Under the pieces are notes generated by a model. The model was given only the letters and a program-made list of their open reading frames with translations. It made no database searches and was not told the origin of the DNA. Shown piece by piece: positions 18,523 to 28,035 of a stretch of 64,000 bases of DNA; within the stretch, counting starts at the first letter, position 1; each line of letters begins with the position of its first letter. The stretch is taken from NCBI RefSeq assembly GCF_000224065.1, contig NZ_AFWT01000018.1, positions 57,344 to 121,343 on the forward strand, written 5' to 3'. The position numbers were made by a program, and so were the translations under genes. The stretch is from Thiorhodococcus drewsii AZ1. GTDB lineage: Bacteria; Pseudomonadota; Gammaproteobacteria; Chromatiales; Chromatiaceae.

Positions 18523-19668
18523 ATGGCCGAGAACGAAAATGGCCAGGAAAAATCGGAGGCGCCGACCGGAAAGCGTGTGCGCGATGCGCGTGAAAAGGGT
18601 CAGATCGCTCGCTCGCGCGAACTCAATACCGTCGTCGTGCTCTTGGCTGGCGCGACGTCGCTCTTGTTGTTTGGTGGCTATTTCGGGACTCGAATCGCAA
18701 ATTTGATGACGGACGCCCTCGATCTGGAGCGCGGATTGATCTTCGATCCCGCGCTCATGATCACGCATCTGGCGGCGCTGATTGAGCGTGCCCTTCTGAT
18801 CCTGGCGCCTCTGTTCATGATCTTGGTTGTTGTTGCCTTGCTAGGCCCCTTGCTGATTGGCGGGATCAATTTCTCGAGCCAAGCGATCACCCCCAAGTTC
18901 TCCAAGCTGAATCCGATCACTGGTATCAAGAAGGTCTTTTCCGTGACGGGGCTGATGGAGTTGGTCAAGGGTATCGGAAAGTTCGTTCTTGTCGCCTTGG
19001 TTGCTGGTCTGGCGATCAAGGTGATCTGGGGTACCCTGTTGGCGCTGGGCGATCAGCCAGTTGAACAGGCCATCATTCAGACGGGCCGTATGGCTGCGTG
19101 GGTCTTTCTGATCGCTTCGATCGCCCTCATCGCGGTTGCGGCGATCGATGTGCCTTTTCAGATTTGGAATCACACCAAACAGTTGAAGATGACCCTGCAG
19201 GAGGTCAAGGACGAGTTCAAGGAAACAGAGGGTAAGCCGGAGGTCAAAGGGCGCATCCGTCAATTGCAGATGGAGGCGTCTCGGCGCCGCATGATGACCG
19301 AGGTGCCCAAGGCCGACGTGGTGATCACCAATCCGACGCATTACGCGGTTGCGCTTCAGTATCAGCCAGCGACCATGCGTGCGCCGCGTCTGCTGGCCAA
19401 GGGGACGGACGCGACAGCCAAGGTGATTCGCGAAATCGCCGAGGAGCATCAGATCACGCTGGTTGAAGCGCCGCGTGTCGCGCGCGCCATCTATTTTACC
19501 ACCGATCTCGATCAGGATATTCCCGGTGGGCTGTTTGTGGCGGTGGCCCGCATTCTGGCCTACGTCTATCAGCTCAAGCGCGATGACCTGGATGTCGACT
19601 TGCCTGACGAACTGCCGGTTCCTGATGAGTATCTGGATCCGCAGAGTGCTCGGCGGGCGCGGAGATAA
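18523..19668 (+). CDS. flhB: Flagellar export switch protein FlhB
   Basis: FlhB controls the change from hook to filament export. The 381-residue protein has four transmembrane helices and a cytoplasmic domain with the autocleavage motif NPTH at residue 270 (VVITNPTHYAVAL). The N-terminal EKSEAPTGKRVRDAREKGQI is typical. A second, C-domain-only FlhB-like gene lies at 32.5 kb. Confidence 0.97.
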   Translation: MAENENGQEKSEAPTGKRVRDAREKGQIARSRELNTVVVLLAGATSLLLFGGYFGTRIANLMTDALDLERGLIFDPALMITHLAALIERALLILAPLFMILVVVALLGPLLIGGINFSSQAITPKFSKLNPITGIKKVFSVTGLMELVKGIGKFVLVALVAGLAIKVIWGTLLALGDQPVEQAIIQTGRMAAWVFLIASIALIAVAAIDVPFQIWNHTKQLKMTLQEVKDEFKETEGKPEVKGRIRQLQMEASRRRMMTEVPKADVVITNPTHYAVALQYQPATMRAPRLLAKGTDATAKVIREIAEEHQITLVEAPRVARAIYFTTDLDQDIPGGLFVAVARILAYVYQLKRDDLDVDLPDELPVPDEYLDPQSARRARR

Positions 19669-19673
19669 TCTGG

Positions 19674-21782
19674 ATGACAACCCTCGTTGAACGTCTCGGC
19701 GGGATCGGGCGTCTCGGTCTGGGGGCGCCCGTCCTGCTCATCGCGTTGCTCGCGATGCTGGTGCTGCCGCTACCGCCCTTTTTGCTCGACCTGCTGTTCA
19801 CCTTCAATATCGCACTATCCCTGATTGTGGTGATGGTGGCCGTCTATACGCCGCGGCCGGTCGAGTTCGCCGCCTTTCCCACGGTGCTTTTGTTGGCGAC
19901 TCTGTTGAGGTTGGCGCTCAATGTGGCCTCGACACGGGTCATTCTCCTGAATGGCGGCTCGGGAACCGAAGCGGCCGGGAAGGTCATCGAGGCCTTTGGC
20001 GAGTTCGTGTTGGGTGGAAATTTCGCCATCGGCGTGGTGGTGTTCACTATTCTGGTCATCATCAATTTCGTGGTTATCACCAAGGGTGCGGGGCGTGTTT
20101 CCGAGGTCACTGCCCGCTTCACCCTCGATGCCATGCCCGGCAAACAGATGGCGATCGACGCCGATCTGAACGCTGGTCTTATCTCTCAGGAAGATGCCCG
20201 CAAACGGCGCGAAGGTGTCGCTGAAGAGGCTGACTTCTACGGGTCCATGGATGGTGCCAGTAAGTTCGTTCGTGGCGATGCCATGGCGGGCATACTCATC
20301 CTTTTCATCAATGTGCTGGGTGGGATCTTCATCGGGACCACTCAGCAGGATATGACCTTCGCGGATGCGGCGAACAATTTCGTCCTCTTGAGTATCGGGG
20401 ATGGGTTGGTCGCTCAGATTCCCTCATTGCTGCTCTCGTCTGCCACGGCCATCATCGTGACCCGTAGCACGACCTCCCAGGACATGGGGCAGCAGGTCTT
20501 CAGTCAGATGTTCGCGAATCCGCGCGCGCTCTATGTAGCGTCGGGGATTCTCGGTGTCCTGGGGTTGATCCCCGGTATGCCGAATCTCGTGTTTCTTGGT
20601 CTGGCTTCGATGCTGGGTGGTGTCGGGTATCTAAACGCGCGCAAACCCGCCGCCGATGATTCCGAGGTGGTCGAGCGTCTGCCAGAGGGGGTGGAACTGC
20701 CAGCGCCCGAGGACCGCGATCTGTCCTGGGATGATGTTCCTGCAGTCGATCTGGTTTCCCTGGAGGTGGGGTATCGTCTGATTCCCTTGGTCGACCGCAG
20801 TCAGGACGGGCAGCTCATGGGGAGGATCAAGGGGATTCGGCGCAAGCTGTCTCAGGAGTTCGGTTTCCTTATCCAGCCGGTGCATATTCGCGACAACTTG
20901 GAGTTGGGGCCCAATCAGTACCGAATTTCGTTGTTGGGGGTGACGGCGGCGGAGGCGGAGGTCTTTCCGGATCGCGAGCTGGCCATCAATCCCGGTCAGG
21001 TCTACGGGTCGGTGGCGGGGACTCCGACCAAGGACCCCACCTTCAATCTGGACGCGCTCTGGATCGATCCGGCCGATCGGGAATCGGCTCAAGCCGCCGG
21101 TTATACGGTCGTCGATACGGCGACGGTCATCGCGACCCATCTGTCTCAAGTGTTCCGTGAGAATGGACATCGTCTGATCGGTCACGAGGAGGTTCAGCAC
21201 CTGCTCGATCAGTTGGCGCGGCGTTCGCCCAAACTCGTCGAGAACCTCTTCTCGTCCAAGGTGCTCTCCTTGGGTGTGGTGCTCAAGGTTCTTCAGAATC
21301 TCCTGGCTGAGCAGGTCTCCATCCGCGATCTGCGCACGATCGCCGAAACATTGGCGGAGCGTGCGGTGAAGAGTCAGGATCCCGCCGCTTTGACCGCTGC
21401 CGTGCGCGTCGCCTTGTCGCGCTCGATCGTTCAGGATCTCGTCGGTCCGGAGGAAGAGCTGCCTTTGATTGCATTGGACCCAGCCCTGGAACAGCTTTTG
21501 CATAAGTCGCTGCAGGGCAGCCAAGGCGAAACCGTCGGTATCGAGCCTGGGTTGGCCGAGCGGGTGCAACGGTCGGTGATGGATGCCGCTCGGCGCCAGG
21601 AGTCGGAGGGAGCGCCCGCGATATTGGTGGTGGCCCCCGAGATCCGGTCTTGGATCGCCGGTTGGTTGCGGGGGGCGGTGCGTAATCTGGCCGTGCTGGC
21701 ATTCACCGAGATCCCCGACAACCGACGGATTCGGGTCGTGGCCACCGTTGGAAAGAGCGAGCCGGCTCAGGCGCGGGCGTGA
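19674..21782 (+). CDS. flhA: Flagellar export platform protein FlhA
   Basis: FlhA forms the nonameric docking ring of the export gate. The 702-residue protein has about eight transmembrane helices in its first half, with the FHIPEP signature RLALNVASTRVILL and GKQMAIDADLNAGLI, and a large cytoplasmic domain from about residue 340. It starts five bases after flhB and is followed by flhF. Confidence 0.97.
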   Translation: MTTLVERLGGIGRLGLGAPVLLIALLAMLVLPLPPFLLDLLFTFNIALSLIVVMVAVYTPRPVEFAAFPTVLLLATLLRLALNVASTRVILLNGGSGTEAAGKVIEAFGEFVLGGNFAIGVVVFTILVIINFVVITKGAGRVSEVTARFTLDAMPGKQMAIDADLNAGLISQEDARKRREGVAEEADFYGSMDGASKFVRGDAMAGILILFINVLGGIFIGTTQQDMTFADAANNFVLLSIGDGLVAQIPSLLLSSATAIIVTRSTTSQDMGQQVFSQMFANPRALYVASGILGVLGLIPGMPNLVFLGLASMLGGVGYLNARKPAADDSEVVERLPEGVELPAPEDRDLSWDDVPAVDLVSLEVGYRLIPLVDRSQDGQLMGRIKGIRRKLSQEFGFLIQPVHIRDNLELGPNQYRISLLGVTAAEAEVFPDRELAINPGQVYGSVAGTPTKDPTFNLDALWIDPADRESAQAAGYTVVDTATVIATHLSQVFRENGHRLIGHEEVQHLLDQLARRSPKLVENLFSSKVLSLGVVLKVLQNLLAEQVSIRDLRTIAETLAERAVKSQDPAALTAAVRVALSRSIVQDLVGPEEELPLIALDPALEQLLHKSLQGSQGETVGIEPGLAERVQRSVMDAARRQESEGAPAILVVAPEIRSWIAGWLRGAVRNLAVLAFTEIPDNRRIRVVATVGKSEPAQARA

Positions 21783-21804
21783 TTCAACGAACAGGAGCAG
21801 ATAG

Positions 21805-23019
21805 ATGAATGTACGGCGATACAGGGCACGTGACATGCGCGATGCGATGCGCCAGGTGCGCGAGCATCAGGGGTCGGACGCGGTCATTCTGTCGAGCCGT
21901 CGTGGCGATGACGGATTGCTTGAGGTGGTCGCCTCGCTCGATGCTGCGCCCGAGGCCGGTTCGTCGTCATTCGCTCAGGGTCTTGGGGAATCGATCCCTG
22001 TCGATCCCCAGTTGGCGGCCATGCGCCGGGAAATCTGCGATCTGCGGACCCTGTTGATGCAACAGCAGGCGTTGTCGGAGAGTGATCAATGGGCTGCGCG
22101 TCATCCGCTGGCGTCCCAGTGTATCGGGCGTTTGATGCGGAGCGGCTTCTCGGAGAAGCTCGCTCGCAGCCTGACCGGGGGCGTTCAAGAGGATAGTTCG
22201 GAGGAGATGGCGTGGTCCAGATTGCGCTCGCGCCTTTCGGCCTCCATCGCTACGACATCCCCCACCGTGCTCGATCAGGGTGGTATGCTCGCGCTCGTGG
22301 GTTCGACTGGGGTTGGCAAGACGACGACCCTGAATCGGCTCGCGCTGCGTCAGATTCGCCGGATGGGCCCCGATTCGGTAACCCTGGTGACGCTCGACAG
22401 ACAACGCATCGGCGCCTATAAGCAGCTACAGGCATTCGGTCAGATGGCCGGGATCCCGGTGATGTTGTTGGAGAGCGAGCGGGATCTGACCGCCTTGACC
22501 AATCGGGCGACAGAGGGGAAGCTGGTCCTGATCGACACTCAAGGCCAGGCGGCGCGGGATGCGGCGGAACGGCGTCTCTTCGCCCAGGTACGCAACGAAG
22601 TCGACCTGGAAACTTGGCTGGTTGTCGCCGCGACCCATCAGTCGGCCGTTTTGAGGCAGGTGCTGCAGTCGTTCCAGGTATGCGATCCGGCTGCACTGGT
22701 CTTGACCAAGGTCGACGAAGCGGAACAATTGGGCGAAACCCTGTCGGTGCTCTTGGAGCAGCGTACCGGTCTGGTTTTCTATTCCGATGGCCAGCGACTC
22801 GACGAAGATTTTCACAAAGCGGACACCATGTATCTTACGCGCCTCGCATTGCAGGAACCCGCCTATTCGGTTCCCCCTCCGCAAGACCGGGATGCCATGC
22901 TAATCAACTCGGTTTCGGTCGGCAGAGTGCCAGCTACTTCGCAGACTCAGACCTTGCGAGATGGTATGGTATTGGAGTCGATAGTGCCTTTCAGGAAGGC
23001 CCTTCATGCAGCCTACTAG
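21805..23019 (+). CDS. flhF: SRP-type GTPase FlhF
   Basis: FlhF marks the cell pole for flagellar assembly. The 404-residue protein has the N-terminal B-domain (YRARDMRDAMRQVREHQGSD), an N-domain and the SRP-type G-domain with GSTGVGKTTTLNRLA (about residues 166-180), DRQRIGAYKQLQ and LVLTKVDEA. Its 3' end overlaps flhG by 14 bases. Its presence with flhG suggests polar flagella. Confidence 0.96.
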   Translation: MNVRRYRARDMRDAMRQVREHQGSDAVILSSRRGDDGLLEVVASLDAAPEAGSSSFAQGLGESIPVDPQLAAMRREICDLRTLLMQQQALSESDQWAARHPLASQCIGRLMRSGFSEKLARSLTGGVQEDSSEEMAWSRLRSRLSASIATTSPTVLDQGGMLALVGSTGVGKTTTLNRLALRQIRRMGPDSVTLVTLDRQRIGAYKQLQAFGQMAGIPVMLLESERDLTALTNRATEGKLVLIDTQGQAARDAAERRLFAQVRNEVDLETWLVVAATHQSAVLRQVLQSFQVCDPAALVLTKVDEAEQLGETLSVLLEQRTGLVFYSDGQRLDEDFHKADTMYLTRLALQEPAYSVPPPQDRDAMLINSVSVGRVPATSQTQTLRDGMVLESIVPFRKALHAAY

Positions 23020-23833
23020 GACTCGGCCGCTCACGAGCATTGCGATCGCCAGCGGCAAGGGTGGAGTTGGAAAGACCAATGTCGCCGTCAATCTCGCCGT
23101 TGGTCTGGCGCGGATGGGGCGTCACGTGATGCTGTTCGATGCCGATCTTGGTTTGGCCAATGCCGATCTTCTTTTGGGATTACGGCCGACGAAAACGCTG
23201 CACGATCTGGTGGTCGGTCGGGCTGACTCGCTGGAAGAGATCCTCGTGGAAGGGCCTCACGGCTTGATGTTGGTGCCTTCGGCCTCCGGCATCGGCTCCA
23301 TGGCCAATTTGACACCGGCCGAGCATGCCGGATTGATTCGTGCCTTCAGTAGCTATCAGAGTCCGCTCGATGTGCTGATCGTGGATACGGCCGCCGGTGT
23401 GCAGGATTCGGTGACCAGTTTCTGTCGGGCGGTTCAGCATGTCTTCGTTGTTGTCTGCGACGAGCCGGCCTCCTTGACGGATGCCTATGCGCTGATCAAG
23501 GTACTGCACCAAGAACAGGGGCTGAGACGATTTCGGGTGATTTGCAATATGCTGCGTTCGCCCGAATCTGGTCGTAGGTTGATGCATAAACTCACGGCAG
23601 TCTGTCATCAGTATCTGCCCGATGTGGTTTTAGAGGCTGCGATCAGTATCCCGATGGACGACAATCTGCGTCGTGCGGTTGTCAAGCGGGAGCCGGTCGT
23701 GAGCCTGTTTCCCGGTAGTCCATCGGGGCGAGCCTTCATTGAGCTCGCCCGACACATGGACCGTTGGACCGCGGCCGAGACCGACATAGGCGGAATCGGC
23801 TTTTTCGTTGAACGGATGTTGCAAAGTGCCTGA
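23006..23833 (+). CDS. flhG: MinD-like ATPase FlhG (FleN)
   Basis: FlhG limits flagellar number by opposing FlhF and by restraining FleQ. The 275-residue protein has the deviant Walker A ASGKGGVGKTNVAVNLA near residue 15, the switch region FDADLGLANADLLLG, and VLIVDTAAG. Its stop overlaps the fliA start codon. Confidence 0.96.
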   Translation: MQPTRTRPLTSIAIASGKGGVGKTNVAVNLAVGLARMGRHVMLFDADLGLANADLLLGLRPTKTLHDLVVGRADSLEEILVEGPHGLMLVPSASGIGSMANLTPAEHAGLIRAFSSYQSPLDVLIVDTAAGVQDSVTSFCRAVQHVFVVVCDEPASLTDAYALIKVLHQEQGLRRFRVICNMLRSPESGRRLMHKLTAVCHQYLPDVVLEAAISIPMDDNLRRAVVKREPVVSLFPGSPSGRAFIELARHMDRWTAAETDIGGIGFFVERMLQSA

Positions 23834-24576
23834 TGGTCCCCAATCGCTCGCGATCAGGATATCCAGATGTCGCCAACCAGTCGGAGCGGCTGGTTGCGAC
23901 TAATATCGATCTCGTGCGGCGTATCGCCCATCATCTTGCGGCGCGTTTGCCGGCCTCGGTTCAGGTCGAGGACCTGGTTCAATCGGGCATGGTGGGTTTG
24001 ATCGAGGCTGCACGGCAGTTTCAGACCGGGCAGGGGGCGACCTTCGCGACCTATGCGGGAATCCGCATTCGCGGCGCCATGATTGACGAACTGCGTCGCG
24101 CCGACTGGACGCCACGCTCCGTGCACCGCAATACGCGGCGCATCTCGGAGGCGATCCAGCAGGTGGAGGGGCGAGAGGGTCGCGCGGCGAGCGATCGCGA
24201 AATCGCGCAGGCGTTGGGCGCCTCGCTCGACGAGTATCATATGATGCTCCAAGATTCTGCCAGCTCGCAGATCCTGGGGTTGGAGGGGCTATTCGGCGAG
24301 GATGCCGAGCCGGATCGGATGTTGCCTGGGGGCGATGCGGCTCCGCTTGAACACCTGGAACGTGAACAGTTTCGCGATGCCGTGGTCCAGGCCTTGGCGG
24401 GGTTGCCAGACAAGGAACGTCTGGTGCTTGCGCTCTATTATGATGAAGAATTGAACTTAAGAGAGATCGGTGGCGTCATGGGCATCACCGAATCGCGTGT
24501 GAGCCAGATTCGCAGCCAGGCACTGCACCGGCTGCGCGTCCGTTTGCAGGAATGGATCCACGAGGCTGGCTCGTGA
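23833..24576 (+). CDS. fliA: Flagellar sigma factor FliA (sigma-28)
   Basis: FliA transcribes late flagellar genes and is held inactive by FlgM (encoded at 35.7 kb). The 247-residue protein has region 2 ([35 protein letters not shown]), region 3 and region 4 with a helix-turn-helix ([20 protein letters not shown]). An excellent matching promoter lies in front of flgM. Confidence 0.97.
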   Translation: MVPNRSRSGYPDVANQSERLVATNIDLVRRIAHHLAARLPASVQVEDLVQSGMVGLIEAARQFQTGQGATFATYAGIRIRGAMIDELRRADWTPRSVHRNTRRISEAIQQVEGREGRAASDREIAQALGASLDEYHMMLQDSASSQILGLEGLFGEDAEPDRMLPGGDAAPLEHLEREQFRDAVVQALAGLPDKERLVLALYYDEELNLREIGGVMGITESRVSQIRSQALHRLRVRLQEWIHEAGS

Positions 24577-24610
24577 ATGTCAACCCGACCAATGCCATTG
24601 GGAGCTTTGT

Positions 24611-25000
24611 GTGGACAAAGGCATGAAAATCCTCGTCGTGGACGATTTCTCCACGATGAGACGCATCATCAAGAATCTGCTGCGTGAACTGGGGTTCAAT
24701 AACACCACGGAGGCGGATGACGGGAGTACCGCGCTTCCGATGTTGAAGGGCGGCAACTTCGATTTCCTCGTAACTGACTGGAACATGCCCAATATGGAGG
24801 GTATCGAGCTGCTGCGCGCCGTACGTGCGGATCCCGAGCTCAAGTCGCTTCCAGTGCTTATGGTCACGGCCGAGGCCAAGCGCGATCAGATCGTTGAGGC
24901 CGCCCAAGCGGGCGTCAACGGGTATATCGTCAAGCCCTTCACGGCCGAGACCCTCAAGGAGAAGATCGACAAGATCTTCGAGCGTATTGAGGCGGGGTGA
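24611..25000 (+). CDS. cheY: Chemotaxis response regulator CheY
   Basis: CheY-P binds FliM to reverse the motor. The 129-residue single receiver domain has the acidic pocket at VDDF, the phospho-acceptor D56 (VTDWNMPN), the conserved threonine in VMVTAEA and the lysine in YIVKPF. It is followed by a 150-base gap before cheZ, which contains a small palindrome (TGACC-AAG-GGTCA, 25108-25120). Confidence 0.97.
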   Translation: MDKGMKILVVDDFSTMRRIIKNLLRELGFNNTTEADDGSTALPMLKGGNFDFLVTDWNMPNMEGIELLRAVRADPELKSLPVLMVTAEAKRDQIVEAAQAGVNGYIVKPFTAETLKEKIDKIFERIEAG

Positions 25001-25150
25001 TCCAACGGGTGTCCGCGCGGATTGTCTCCATGGCGCCCAGCCGGTTCATGGAGCGTGGATGTTCATCATCGGCGCGACGTTGCGGCATCCGAATTTCTGG
25101 TCAAGATTGACCAAGGGTCATTATGTACAGAGTTCGCCCGGGAACGATAG

Positions 25151-25936
25151 ATGGACACTGACGACACGAGCACCAAGGCACAGTTGGATCTCGCGCGCCA
25201 ACTGGTAGCGTATCTGGAGGCGGGTGAGGAGGATCAGGCGTCCGCAGTTATTCGGCAACTGCGGATTCCCCATGAGCGCGAGCTGTTCGACGAGCTCGGC
25301 AAATTGACACGGGACCTGCATGAGGCGTTGAACAGCTTTCGGGGTGACTCACGCCTCGTCGAACTCACTCGGGACGAAATCCCGGACGCCAAGGAGCGGC
25401 TGAACTACGTCGTCACCATGACTGAGCAGGCGACGCATCGCACGTTGAACGCCATCGACGAGGCGATGCCGGTGGCCGAGACGCTGCATTCCGGGTCGCT
25501 CGAATTGGCCGAGCGCTGGGCTCGCTTCCGCAACCGCGACCTGTCCGTCGACGAGTTCAGGGATCTGGCGCGCGATCTCGACGACCATTTCGCTCAGGCC
25601 GGTGCAGAGACCGAGCGTTTGCGCTCGCTCATCTCGGAAATCATGATGGCGCAGGATTTCCAGGATCTCACCGGGCAGATCATACGGCGCGTGATTCGGC
25701 TCGTGCACGAGGTTGAAGAGAATCTGGTCGGTTTGATTCGCCTATCAAGCGCCAAGATGGAGCCCGCGCAGCAACCGACGAAAGCGGTCAAGGAAAAAAC
25801 GGCCGAGACAGTGGATCAGGAGGCCGTCGGTACCATGGGGCACGGCCCTGTCGTCCCCAACACCGTAGATGCGGCGGCGGATGTCGTCAGTGGGCAGGAC
25901 GACGTTGACGCACTGCTTTCTAGTCTGGGCTTCTAG
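25151..25936 (+). CDS. cheZ: CheY-P phosphatase CheZ
   Basis: CheZ removes phosphate from CheY. The 261-residue protein is a long helical hairpin with the active-site motif AQDFQDLTGQIIRRVI and ends in the CheY-binding peptide QDDVDALLSSLGF, which resembles the FliM N-terminus. A linker rich in charged residues separates the two. Confidence 0.96.
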   Translation: MDTDDTSTKAQLDLARQLVAYLEAGEEDQASAVIRQLRIPHERELFDELGKLTRDLHEALNSFRGDSRLVELTRDEIPDAKERLNYVVTMTEQATHRTLNAIDEAMPVAETLHSGSLELAERWARFRNRDLSVDEFRDLARDLDDHFAQAGAETERLRSLISEIMMAQDFQDLTGQIIRRVIRLVHEVEENLVGLIRLSSAKMEPAQQPTKAVKEKTAETVDQEAVGTMGHGPVVPNTVDAAADVVSGQDDVDALLSSLGF

Positions 25937-25962
25937 CCCGCGGACCTCTTTGGTGACCATGC

Positions 25963-28032
25963 ATGGCAATCGATCCGAATGACGAGATTCTTCAAGACTT
26001 CCTGGTCGAGGCGGGAGAGTTGCTGGAGGCGCTCAACGAGCAGTTGATCGATCTGGAGCAGAATCCCGAGGATCGGGATCTGCTCAATGCGGTGTTCCGC
26101 AGTTTCCATACCATCAAGGGCGGGGCTGGATTCCTCAACCTCAATGCCCTGGTGGAGGTCTGTCATCACGCCGAGGACGTCTTCAATCTTTTGCGCAACA
26201 ACCAGCGCAAGATCGATGCCTTTTTAATGGACACGGTCCTGCGGGTGTTGGACGTGCTCAACGTCATGTTCGGCGATCTCAAGATGGGTAAGGAGCCCGA
26301 GCATGCGCCACCGCAGCTGGTCGCCGCGCTTGCTGGGCTGGCCTCTCCCGATGCGGCACCGGCCGCGCCGCAGGCTCCGCCGCCGTCGCGTCCCGAGCCT
26401 GAACCTGAACCCGTGCCCGAGATGTCCGATGCGTCTGAATCCCCGGACGATATCACCGAGGACGAGTTCGAGGCGTTGCTCGATGCCTTGCCGCGAGATG
26501 GCAGTACCGCTGCTGGTGATTCAGCTGCCGAGCAGGCACCCGCATCGCCACCGCCGGAGGGTGGTGAGGGTGCGTCGTCCGATCTGATCACGGAGGATGA
26601 ATTCGAGGCGCTCATCGACCAGTTACACGGAGGCGGCGCGCCGGTGGCTCCTGCGCCGAATTCGCCTGCTCCAGTGTCTGCGGCTCCTGTCGCTCGGCAA
26701 GTCACGTCGAAGGCGGCGGTATCCGCATCGTCCAATGCGCCACCTGTTGCCGACTCGGCGGCTCCCGTATCAGAGGTGGAGGCGGGCGGGAGGAATGCCC
26801 GTGTCTCGGTCGGTGAAACCTCGGTTCGCGTCGATACCCAACGACTAGACGAGATCATGAATCTGGTCGGCGAATTGGTGCTGGTGCGAAACCGCATGAG
26901 CATGTTGCGCACCCGAACAGCAGACGACGAGATTGGCAAGGCGATCGGCGCGCTGGCCCTGGTGACGGCCGACCTTCAGTCTGCGGTGATGAAGACGCGA
27001 ATGCAGCCGATCAAGAAGGTGTTCAGCCGCTTTCCGCGTGTCGTGCGCGATTTGGCACGCAGCCTGGGGAAGGAGATCGAACTCGAAACCTTCGGGGAGG
27101 AGACGGACCTCGACAAGAATCTGGTCGAGGCGTTGGCCGATCCGCTCGTTCATCTCATCCGTAACGCGGTCGATCACGGTGTCGAGATGCCCGATGTGCG
27201 CGAGGCCAACGGCAAGCCGCGCAAGGGGACGGTGATTCTCGGTGCGGCCCAGGAGGGCGATCACATTTCGCTGCTCATCCAAGACGATGGGCGAGGCATG
27301 GATCCGGAGAAGCTTCGCGCCAAGGCGCTGGAAAAAGGGCTGCTGGACCCGGCCATGGTCGAACGGATGACGGATCGGGAGTCCTTCAATCTCATCTTCA
27401 TGGCCGGATTCTCCACCAAGGAAGAAATTTCGGATGTCTCCGGTCGCGGCGTCGGCATGGATGTGGTCAAGACGCGCATTTCCCAGCTCAATGGCTCGGT
27501 CGAAATCGATTCGGTGCTGGGTGTGGGGACCAAGCTGCATGTCAAGTTGCCACTGACGCTGGCGATTCTTCCTGCGCTGATGGTGATCCTCGATGGCAGA
27601 CGTTTTGCCATTCCATTAGCCTCTGTCTCCGAAATATTGGACCTGGATCTGACTCGGACCCATTTCGTCGACGACCAGGAGGCGATCATGGTTCGCAGCC
27701 ATGCCTTGCCTCTCTACTACGTGTCGCGCTGGCTGCATCCCTACTCACTGATCGAGCCCCGATCGGATGCCCACGTTGTTGTGGTGCACGTCGGTCAGCG
27801 CAAGGTCGGTTTGGTGGTCGATGGGCTCGTGGGCCAGGAGGAGGTCGTGATCAAGCCGTTGGGGCGTGGTCTACAGGGCGTTCCAGGGCTTGCGGGGGCC
27901 ACTATCACCGGTGATGGCGGCATTGCGTTGATCATTGATGTGCCCGAGCTTCTGACGCTGATGGGACGTCCAGGCTACGGCGGGCGCGCTGCGCGGGCGG
28001 AGCCGGCGATGCTGTCGGAGGCGGGGGGCTGA
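25963..28032 (+). CDS. cheA: Chemotaxis histidine kinase CheA
   Basis: CheA phosphorylates CheY and CheB. The 689-residue protein has an Hpt domain with H49 (RSFHTIKGGAGF), a long proline/acid-rich linker in place of a clear P2 domain, dimerisation (P3), kinase (HLIRNAVDHGVE, DDGRGMDP, GRGVGMDVV) and CheW-like (P5) domains. The linker holds two copies of a peptide, ITEDEFEALLDAL (~163-175) and ITEDEFEALIDQL (~210-222), that look like the CheY-binding peptides of FliM and CheZ. Confidence 0.97.
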   Translation: MAIDPNDEILQDFLVEAGELLEALNEQLIDLEQNPEDRDLLNAVFRSFHTIKGGAGFLNLNALVEVCHHAEDVFNLLRNNQRKIDAFLMDTVLRVLDVLNVMFGDLKMGKEPEHAPPQLVAALAGLASPDAAPAAPQAPPPSRPEPEPEPVPEMSDASESPDDITEDEFEALLDALPRDGSTAAGDSAAEQAPASPPPEGGEGASSDLITEDEFEALIDQLHGGGAPVAPAPNSPAPVSAAPVARQVTSKAAVSASSNAPPVADSAAPVSEVEAGGRNARVSVGETSVRVDTQRLDEIMNLVGELVLVRNRMSMLRTRTADDEIGKAIGALALVTADLQSAVMKTRMQPIKKVFSRFPRVVRDLARSLGKEIELETFGEETDLDKNLVEALADPLVHLIRNAVDHGVEMPDVREANGKPRKGTVILGAAQEGDHISLLIQDDGRGMDPEKLRAKALEKGLLDPAMVERMTDRESFNLIFMAGFSTKEEISDVSGRGVGMDVVKTRISQLNGSVEIDSVLGVGTKLHVKLPLTLAILPALMVILDGRRFAIPLASVSEILDLDLTRTHFVDDQEAIMVRSHALPLYYVSRWLHPYSLIEPRSDAHVVVVHVGQRKVGLVVDGLVGQEEVVIKPLGRGLQGVPGLAGATITGDGGIALIIDVPELLTLMGRPGYGGRAARAEPAMLSEAGG

Positions 28033-28035
28033 TCG

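Noticed and set aside
20631..21836. Long minus-strand open frame opposite flhA
   Set aside because: It mirrors the high-GC codon structure of flhA, has no family resemblance and no ribosome binding site.
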